The notes under the pieces are model-generated. The model was not told the origin of the DNA. It did no database searches and saw only the letters and a list, made by a program, of their open reading frames with translations. 18,966 nucleotides of DNA from Rhodospirillales bacterium (GTDB lineage: Bacteria; Pseudomonadota; Alphaproteobacteria; Rhodospirillales; Casp-alpha2), in contig JACPJY010000003.1 of the NCBI GenBank assembly GCA_016187325.1, positions 1 to 18,966 on the forward strand, written 5' to 3'. Both the position numbers and the translations under genes were made by a program. Each line of letters starts with the position of its first letter. The stretch's first letter is position 1. Shown one piece after another: positions 7,858 to 12,750 of this stretch.

Positions 7858-8331
7858 ATGATGCGCAAACTGCTTTTACCGGTCGGCCTGGCGGCGCTGC
7901 TCGGCGCCTGCGAGAACGCCGTCCGCTACGAGGCCGCGGTCCGCAACTGGGAGCCTACCTACTGCTACCAGACGATCGGCGAGGCGGCCTGCTACGAGGC
8001 GCCCTATCACCGCGACGAGCGGCGGCTGGTCAACTATTTCGGCCCGCACCCGCGCCGCTACGAGAAGCCAGTGCCGCCGACGCCGCCGACACCGGTGCCG
8101 CCGGCGCCGATCAACTACTGGGTCAAGGACCCGGAGCCGATCCCGTGCCCGGTGACGCCGCGCCAGATGTGTGAGTTCCCGGGCTTCCGGGCGCCGGGCG
8201 CCGGTCTCAACGGGGACGCTGCGAAAGCCGGCGCCGCCGCCACCCAGGCGCTTCCCGAAGCGCCGCCGCCGTCGGCGGCGCCGGTGGCGCCGGTGCGGCT
8301 GATGCCGCCGCACCTGTTGCCGCAGCCCTGA
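7858..8331 (+). CDS. Small proline-rich lipoprotein of unknown function
   Basis: A protein of about 157 aa from the ATG at 7858, which sits 9 nt after GGAGG (7844-7848); ATGs at 7852 and 7861 are in the same frame. The N-terminus MMRKLLLPVGLAALLGAC is a lipoprotein signal with lipobox LGAC, so the cysteine should be lipidated and the protein anchored in the inner or outer membrane. The mature part has several cysteines (CYQTIGEAACYEAPYHRDERRL), then a proline-rich hinge (PVPPTPPTPVPPAP), a second small Cys segment (PCPVTPRQMCEFPGF) and a low-complexity Ala/Pro tail. Such proteins are frequent in alphaproteobacteria, with functions mostly unknown. I recognise no catalytic domain. Confidence 0.8.
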   Translation: MMRKLLLPVGLAALLGACENAVRYEAAVRNWEPTYCYQTIGEAACYEAPYHRDERRLVNYFGPHPRRYEKPVPPTPPTPVPPAPINYWVKDPEPIPCPVTPRQMCEFPGFRAPGAGLNGDAAKAGAAATQALPEAPPPSAAPVAPVRLMPPHLLPQP

Positions 8332-8399
8332 GGCGCGAGCGGCGGGAGGCGCAAGCGACGGATGCGACATCGCGGGGGCCCGCGCCCCCGCCCCGAAAG

Positions 8400-8587
8400 C
8401 CCCCGGGGGGACCGACTCTGCAACCTCCTGCAGACCCTCCTCTCCCCCGAGACGTCCTCCCGGGGGCCCCCGATGCGGGGGAAAACTCCGCAGCCGACTC
8501 TGAATGCGGGGGAAACCCCGCAGCCCCCGGGGGACCGTCCGCGGGCTTCGGTTTGCGGATGACTCTCTCCCCCTAGTCCCCCGGGGG
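8400..8587. repeat. G/C-run repeat region with GNRA-loop hairpins
   Basis: The stretch from 8332 to 8683 has no convincing gene. Within it CCCCCGGGGG occurs at 8400-8409, 8524-8533 and 8578-8587, with a degenerate copy near 8459; the first two are followed by ACCG. CCGACTCTG occurs at 8412-8420 and 8494-8502. Two near-copies of one unit (8473-8495 and 8504-8525) each fold into a hairpin; the second is TGCGGGG-GAAA-CCCCGCA, a perfect 7-bp stem with a GAAA tetraloop. The pattern resembles REP-type extragenic repeats at the 3' end of the lipoprotein gene, but whether it recurs in the genome cannot be seen. Confidence 0.6.
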
Positions 8588-8606
8588 TCGCTTGCGCCCC
8601 GCCGCC

Positions 8607-8636
8607 TTGACTTGGCTTCGCCTTTCCACCTATATG
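8607..8636 (+). promoter_or_regulatory. Promoter of tRNA-Met
   Basis: TTGACT (8607-8612) and TATATG (8631-8636) are 18 bp apart, with a GC-rich stretch after the -10 as in stable-RNA promoters. Transcription would begin about 40 nt before the mature tRNA at 8684. Confidence 0.6.
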
Positions 8637-8683
8637 CACGCTCTTCCCGTCCGGGCGGCCGTCGCGCCGGGGGCGGGCGTGAT

Positions 8684-8760
8684 GGCGGGGTAGCTCAGGT
8701 GGCTAGAGCAGCGGAATCATAATCCGCGTGTCGGGGGTTCGAGTCCCTCCCCCGCTACCA
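8684..8760 (+). tRNA. tRNA-Met (CAT), elongator type
   Basis: A complete 77-nt tRNA with encoded CCA. Acceptor GGCGGGG (8684-8690) pairs with CCCCGCT (one G-U). The D-arm has GCTC/GAGC, the anticodon arm GCGGA/TCCGC holds loop ATCATAA with anticodon CAT, the variable loop is short (GTGTC), and the T-arm holds TTCGAGT. The body matches alphaproteobacterial elongator tRNA-Met rather than initiator tRNA; a lysidine-modified tRNA-Ile(CAT) is less likely but shares the anticodon. Its last 40 bases are repeated at 15368-15407, so this gene served as the integration site of the following island. Confidence 0.95.
8721..8760 (+). repeat. Left attachment repeat (tRNA-Met 3' half)
   Basis: These 40 bases, from the 3' anticodon stem to the CCA, recur at 15368-15407 with 38 identities. 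The identity stops exactly at the tRNA end. This is the pattern left by tyrosine recombinases that integrate into tRNA 3' ends and rebuild the gene. Confidence 0.85.
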
Positions 8761-8817
8761 ATAAAATCAAAGCGTTAGCGGTAATTTTAGGCGTGTAGCG
8801 GGGCGGAAAAAAGCCCC

Positions 8818-8838
8818 GGGGTAAACACTGGGGTAAAC
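8818..8838 (+). repeat. Direct repeat GGGGTAAAC x2 near the left island end
   Basis: GGGGTAAAC occurs at 8818-8826 and 8830-8838, one helical turn apart (12 bp), about 60 bp inside the left island boundary, just after a 6-bp stem (8799-8818). Spacing and position fit recombinase arm sites; this is inference. An ATG at 8854 then opens MASLRRW before a stop at 8890, reminiscent of the start of a phage-type integrase. Confidence 0.4.
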
Positions 8839-8940
8839 GGCAACAAAGTCAAAATGGCCTCGCTCAGGCGGTGGTCCTTCCCTGACAGTTAGGTTCTACC
8901 TTGGCTTGCAAGACCAGCCGTTTGGAGATACTTGGGCTAA

Positions 8941-9732
8941 ATGGACCCCTTCAATTGGAAATGTCCGTATTGTGGCCACGCGCAGACCGTGGTGGAGGAA
9001 AGATATTACCGGGCGGATTTTCAGATTTTCAACGACAAGAGTGCGTTCGGCCCGGTTGCCGGTTACGCCGAGACGATTGTCTGCGCGAATGACAGTTGCA
9101 AGAAAATGACATTGGAGATCGTGCTTTGTAGGCGGCACGATTATCCCGGCGGACGATGGAGCGTAGGACATACTCTATTTACTTGGCCGCTCCTTCCGGA
9201 AAGCACCGCCAAGCCGCAACCAGACTACATTCCGAAACCTATCGTTGAAAACTACAAACAAGCTTGCCGCATCCGTGACCTGAGCCCGAATGCCTCAGCA
9301 ACGATGGCGCGGCGCTGCCTCCAAGGCATGATCCGTGATTTTTGCGGAATCACTAAGGCAACCCTCGCGCAGGAAATCGACGCACTTGATGAGATGGTGC
9401 AACAGGGCCATGCCCCGGCAGGTGTCGCCCCCGACACCATAGACGCGATTGATCACGTCAGGAGCATCGGGAACATCGGCGCTCACATGGAGAAGGACAT
9501 CAACCTGATCCTTGATGTCGAACCGGATGAGGCCCAAGCCCTGATTGACCTGATCGAATTGCTGTTTGAGGAATGGTACGTAGCCAGAAAGGTGCGGGAG
9601 CAAAGGTTAGAGCGTTTGGGCGTTGTCATCGAGAACAAGAAGGCAAAGAAGGCGCAAGCGGCGCTCCCGGCACCACCCGAAAAGTTACCTGCTCCTGCGA
9701 GCAGCGCGGCGAAGAAGGCTCCCGAAAATTAA
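8941..9732 (+). CDS. Zinc-ribbon DUF4145 protein
   Basis: A 263-aa cytoplasmic protein. The N-terminal zinc ribbon has C8-x2-C11 (CPYCGHAQ) and C48-x4-C53 (CANDSC), an arrangement typical of DUF4145 proteins, which commonly begin with a phrase like this FNWKCPYCG. The DUF4145 helical domain covers about residues 98-220, with NASATMARRCLQGMIRDF and the conserved RSIGNIGAHME signature. The tail (about 225-263) is a charged Lys/Ala/Pro stretch, probably disordered. The family is found in restriction and other defence loci, where it is thought to mediate nucleic-acid or partner contacts; no catalytic residue is evident. The start at 8941 is set by the family-like N-terminus; ribosome site is weak. 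It is followed after 17 bp by the DUF2806-like gene, so the two form an operon. Confidence 0.83.
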   Translation: MDPFNWKCPYCGHAQTVVEERYYRADFQIFNDKSAFGPVAGYAETIVCANDSCKKMTLEIVLCRRHDYPGGRWSVGHTLFTWPLLPESTAKPQPDYIPKPIVENYKQACRIRDLSPNASATMARRCLQGMIRDFCGITKATLAQEIDALDEMVQQGHAPAGVAPDTIDAIDHVRSIGNIGAHMEKDINLILDVEPDEAQALIDLIELLFEEWYVARKVREQRLERLGVVIENKKAKKAQAALPAPPEKLPAPASSAAKKAPEN

Positions 9733-9749
9733 GTAGCACGCTTACCAAA

Positions 9750-10772
9750 ATGGCAGATGACAACAACACAGGCGACGACGGTGAAGAAAAGACTGCGGGT
9801 CAATTAGCCGAAGTTTTAGGCGACGCATTACCTGATATCACCGGCCTTAATCTGCCCCCTGTGGTCAGAAAGAGCTTCTGGAAAGCGGTGGCTCGGCTCG
9901 TCACAGGTGGATTCGATATTGGGGGAGCATGGCTTGACGCCAAAGCACAAAACATTCGAGTGGAAGGTAGTGCGAAAGATGTTGTGACGATGGCTGCTGC
10001 GAAGGCGGCGTCTTCTCAATTCCAGCGTAATGAGGAATTGGGAGAGCGGGCTGTAATGCATTTTGCATCGAAAATTGTTCGGGAACAGGTCAATTTAGAG
10101 GAAACGCTTAAGATTGCGAAAGAGGACCTTCAAGCCGCCCCGCCAGAAGGCGACGCCAAGAAGGAAATTGATGAGGACTGGCTCAATCAGTTTGCCGATA
10201 TCGCTGCCAAGGTATCCAACGAGGATATGAAACGTCACCTTGGAAAGATATTGGCGGGTGAAATCAAAAATCCCGGATCATTTAGTGCCGCAACTATTCT
10301 GACGCTGACTACAATTTCACGAGAAGAAGCAAAATTGTTTGAAAAACTCTGCAATGTCAGCATGAGCCTTGGTGGTGTGCAGGTCCTTTGCACTCCCTAC
10401 GGTGATCCCGGCAACAACGCATTGCGGCCCCTAGGGTTGGGTTATGATGTTTTGTGCCATCTTCGCGTTGCAGGGCTTCTGTTACCGGATATTACATCGC
10501 AAACCACGTTCGATGAAGTCATCTATCGGATTCCGTGGGATTTTTGCGGCCGACTTGCTGTATTTCGAACTCTTGAGGGCGACCCACCAATATTTGGTAA
10601 ACATAAGACAGTTTTGTTTTCTCGTGCTGGTGCTGAATTAAGAAATATTATTCCCATGAAACCGAATCCTGCATACGTTGAGTGTTTGCAAAAGATGCTG
10701 AGAGAAAAATATAAGTCAGAAATGGTCTACTTCCGAAATGACGGAACAACGGTCGTTGCGGGAAAGGAATGA
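9750..10772 (+). CDS. DUF2806-like protein, partner of the DUF4145 gene
   Basis: A 340-aa protein starting MADDNNTGDDGEEK, 17 bp after the DUF4145 stop. An acidic N-terminus is followed by LPPVVRKSFWKAVARLVTGGFDIGGAWLDAKA (about 39-70) and a helical middle part. The segment at about 141-200 (DEDWLNQFADIAAKVSNEDMKRHLGKILAGEI, then NPGSFSAATILTLTTISREEAKLFEKL) matches the recognisable core of DUF2806. The C-terminal third is of unclear fold. There is no signal peptide and no nuclease or ATPase motif that I can see. Base composition is clearly lower in GC than the core genome, most of all at the 3' end. A good intrinsic terminator follows. Together with the upstream gene it forms a compact two-gene cargo; a defence or toxin-antitoxin-like role is inference. 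The family call rests on pattern recognition. Confidence 0.75.
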   Translation: MADDNNTGDDGEEKTAGQLAEVLGDALPDITGLNLPPVVRKSFWKAVARLVTGGFDIGGAWLDAKAQNIRVEGSAKDVVTMAAAKAASSQFQRNEELGERAVMHFASKIVREQVNLEETLKIAKEDLQAAPPEGDAKKEIDEDWLNQFADIAAKVSNEDMKRHLGKILAGEIKNPGSFSAATILTLTTISREEAKLFEKLCNVSMSLGGVQVLCTPYGDPGNNALRPLGLGYDVLCHLRVAGLLLPDITSQTTFDEVIYRIPWDFCGRLAVFRTLEGDPPIFGKHKTVLFSRAGAELRNIIPMKPNPAYVECLQKMLREKYKSEMVYFRNDGTTVVAGKE

Positions 10773-10802
10773 TGTAAGGAATCAATTTGCGGCGAATCAA
10801 AA

Positions 10803-10838
10803 GGGCCGGCTCCAATCGAGGAACCGGGCCTGTTTGTT
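10803..10838 (+). terminator. Intrinsic terminator of the DUF4145/DUF2806 operon
   Basis: An 11-bp stem with two mismatches (10803-10813 with 10820-10830), loop AATCGA, followed by TGTTTGTT. It begins about 30 bp after the DUF2806-like stop, closing the two-gene unit. Confidence 0.6.
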
Positions 10839-11138
10839 AGCTGGTAGTCGCTAGGCGAGTTGGTATGCGGCGACCGTCTTTCCGCTGACGCTAAGCTTCC
10901 GCGCTGATTGACGCACCTTGTTGCGCTACAGTTTCAGGCTTTCTTGGAGCCGCTTTTTCGTCTCAACGCCAAGCGGCAGTTTGTGCTTGATTACGCCTGA
11001 TGTCCGTTTGGGGGAATGCTGGTGCGCGCAAATGGCCGCCCCGTGTCTCAAAATTGAACAACGATAGAACGGAATTGACGGTTCCGCTGGTAACGACCCC
11101 CCGATACCAATAAAAGCCCTTCATTTCGTTGTAGAGCC

Positions 11139-11176
11139 CCTGATTTCATTCCGAAATCGGGTGCTTTTTCTTATTC
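11139..11176 (+). terminator. Strong intrinsic terminator without an obvious gene
   Basis: CCTGATTTC (11139-11147) pairs with GAAATCGGG (11153-11161; one wobble pair) around loop ATTCC and is followed by TGCTTTTTCTTATTC. The form is that of a good rho-independent terminator on the plus strand. The operon upstream already ends at its own terminator about 300 bp earlier, so this one may close an unannotated transcript. Confidence 0.6.
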
Positions 11177-11220
11177 TTAGATTCGCGAAGACATCCATAT
11201 TTCAAGAACGGTAATTAAGA

Positions 11221-11289
11221 GGACCTCGACTGGTAGAGCCGTGGGCTGGAAATCCTCGTGTCGGTGATTCGATCCCGCACCTGGGCGCC
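11221..11289 (+). pseudogene. Decayed tRNA-Phe-like sequence
   Basis: The segment keeps the D-arm 3' part (CTCGACTGGTAGAGC), an anticodon-like arm with loop CTGGAAA, variable loop GTGTC, a T-loop TTCGATC and the 3' acceptor strand CCTGGGC then GCC. The pattern fits alphaproteobacterial tRNA-Phe, which typically has GCCCAGG/CCTGGGC acceptor strands and loop CTGAAAA. Here the 5' acceptor strand is gone, the anticodon position reads GGA instead of GAA, the T-stem has two mismatches and the CCA is lost. It cannot fold as a working tRNA and is best read as an old attachment-site copy or tRNA relic carried in the island. Confidence 0.6.
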
Positions 11290-11367
11290 GTTTTTCCAAT
11301 CACGATGACAAAAAACCAGGTTTCTGCCTGGCGATAGTCGGTCGCCTCCATGCGAGAGCGTGGGCTG

Positions 11368-11411
11368 GCCTGTGACAGCCTGTGACACAACTTTATCTCA
11401 GCATTGTCACA
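11368..11411. repeat. TGTGACA direct and inverted repeats
   Basis: GCCTGTGACA is repeated in perfect tandem (11368-11377 and 11378-11387), and TGTCACA, the reverse complement of TGTGACA, lies at 11405-11411. They sit 80-120 bp upstream of the unknown gene at 11490. The motif recalls half-sites of CRP/FNR-family regulators, though the spacing is not the classical one. Confidence 0.4.
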
Positions 11412-11489
11412 ACATCCGGAAATTCGGACTCACTAGCCTTCTCTCAACGACAATGAAATCTTCGCCTAGAGAGAAGGTCGCCGAAACTC

Positions 11490-12014
11490 ATGTGTGCGGG
11501 GCTCACAACGGATCCAGGGATCACCCCTCCTAATTGGAGCAATGCGCATCCCGGTCCGGACATGACGACCGGTAACCTGGCTGCCAATATTGAAGGGATT
11601 CGCGATCGACTGGCGCAAGCTCGGCTGCCCATTTCAATATTTGCCTTGCGGATTTTTGGCCTAAGACCGGAAAGGAATGTGCCGGTTTTCCGGGAAGCGT
11701 TCGGCTCCGTCGGTTTCGTTGGCGGCTTGCCCGATGGTTCGGCGGGCTTTTTGTATGTGGGACCGCATTTGCCGACCGACCAAGCGGACGAACTGATGGC
11801 CCGGTTGCTCGGGCATCGGGCCCTAATCATCTCCAGAAACGCGCCGTCGCCCGTCGAGGCTTACGTGGAACAACGGTCCATCCATTGTTCCAGTGACGTT
11901 TTGGCGGATGTCGATTCATTGATTTCAGGCCTGATTCGAAACCAACGGCGCGTGATCGTGATCATGTTGGGAACCGTCGTTCAGCCAGGCAAAATCTCGT
12001 TGTTGAATTCGTAA
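11490..12014 (+). CDS. Unknown 174-aa protein
   Basis: A predicted soluble protein. The stretch from about residue 30 (NIEGIRDRLAQARLPISIFALRIFG) to 150 has a regular alpha/beta pattern, and VGFVGGLPDGSAGFLYVGPHLPTDQADEL looks like the core of a compact domain, vaguely like a degenerate GGDEF-type fold, but I do not recognise the family. The start is uncertain: the ATG at 11490 has only a weak purine stretch about 12 nt upstream, and the in-frame ATG at 11562 (150 aa) begins just before the well-structured part. No signal peptide or membrane segment. It lies in the second half of the island, on the same strand as the Cas2-like and MscS genes but 248 bp before them, so it may be transcribed separately. 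Confidence 0.55.
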   Translation: MCAGLTTDPGITPPNWSNAHPGPDMTTGNLAANIEGIRDRLAQARLPISIFALRIFGLRPERNVPVFREAFGSVGFVGGLPDGSAGFLYVGPHLPTDQADELMARLLGHRALIISRNAPSPVEAYVEQRSIHCSSDVLADVDSLISGLIRNQRRVIVIMLGTVVQPGKISLLNS

Positions 12015-12262
12015 CAGGCGCTCGGATCGCGGGACGATTTGAACGAGCAACGTGTACGCAATGCCCGGCGATTTCTTGCCCGTCCCTTGGCAGGCGCGTC
12101 GGGCATCCTGAATAGCAGGAAGATCAACGATGGACGGGATCGAAAATTCCGGAGAATGGTTCCCATAAAGAAGTAATCGTGCCGGCACTTACGGAGCGCC
12201 CATCAGGCCTTTGACGCCTGTAACAAAAGAAGCGTTACGGTCCGAAACCAGCGGAGCTCTTG

Positions 12263-12610
12263 ATGACGAAACAGGCAAACAGCACCTACCTTGTGATCCA
12301 CGAACTTAACGATCGGGTCGGCAGCCTCGGAGCTTTGTCCCGCGCCATTCATAGCTCGCACTTAGACGCCGAGCCTTTTGGATCGGTCTGGGTTATCCGT
12401 ACACAAATGCCGCTGGCTCAATTGGCTCACGCCCTCTCCCCCGGCATTGCCAAGAATGATCGACTGTTGATTGTCGAATGCAGCGATCATAACGCTTGGC
12501 ATTCCATGACTTTCGAGACGACGGCATGGTTCAGGCAAATCCTCGCCAATTCCAGGTACCTTCACCCCGAACCGGTCGCCAGGAACGCATTCAAAAACGG
12601 ACGCGCATAG
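12263..12610 (+). CDS. Cas2-like / SinR-family small protein
   Basis: A 115-aa protein with the pattern of the SinR/Cas2-like ferredoxin-fold family: TYLVIHELNDRVGSLGALSRAIHSS (first beta strand and helix), then FGSVWVIRTQMPLAQLAHALSPGIAKNDRLLIVECSDHNAWHSM (middle strand, helix, and last strand after NDRLLIVE). Members are small orphan relatives of Cas2 and VapD-type proteins found outside CRISPR loci, and their function is mostly unknown. Cas2's catalytic-type Asp after the first strand reads as Glu here (IHEL). The start ATG at 12263 has GGAG at 12253-12256, 6 nt upstream; a TTG just before it is less likely. No CRISPR array or cas1 lies in the window. It precedes the MscS-type channel by about 140 bp. 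Confidence 0.65.
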   Translation: MTKQANSTYLVIHELNDRVGSLGALSRAIHSSHLDAEPFGSVWVIRTQMPLAQLAHALSPGIAKNDRLLIVECSDHNAWHSMTFETTAWFRQILANSRYLHPEPVARNAFKNGRA

Positions 12611-12750
12611 TCGCTTTAACGTGGCGCCCGGAATCCGGTCGGTGAAGTTTATCAACTCAGCCGGATGTCTCGATCGTTGGGCGTTCCGGGGCCGATATGG
12701 CGCTCAACGTCGGGCGGATTCGCCGGACCTTGTCCCAGCGGGGAGAGAAT

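Larger units (their letters stand above)
10839..11489. other. Gene-poor middle of the island
   Basis: About 650 bp without a convincing gene. It holds a second terminator (11139-11176), a decayed tRNA-Phe-like sequence (11221-11289) and TGTGACA repeats (11368-11411). On the minus strand a frame from about 11100 down to 10851 is open except for one TAG at about position 10930; it looks like a possible gene remnant but has no recognisable domain. The mixture suggests a junction between two inserted segments. Confidence 0.55.

Noticed and set aside
8362..8562. Short open frame in the repeat region before tRNA-Met
   Set aside because: Its Arg/Pro-rich translation follows directly from the G/C-run repeats and it has no ribosome site or conserved pattern.
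10851..11100. Minus-strand frame with one internal TAG that could be a decayed mobile-element gene
   Set aside because: Lys-rich segments such as GVIKHKLPLGVETKKRLQ look protein-like, but no family could be named and the composition is not clearly coding.
12060..12112. Inverted ATGCCCG/CGGGCAT pair downstream of the 174-aa gene as a terminator
   Set aside because: The loop is over 30 nt and no T-run follows, so an intrinsic terminator cannot be supported.
12263..12610. CRISPR-Cas locus suggested by the Cas2-like protein
   Set aside because: No regularly spaced repeats and no cas1 or effector genes are present; the protein fits the orphan SinR-like branch better.
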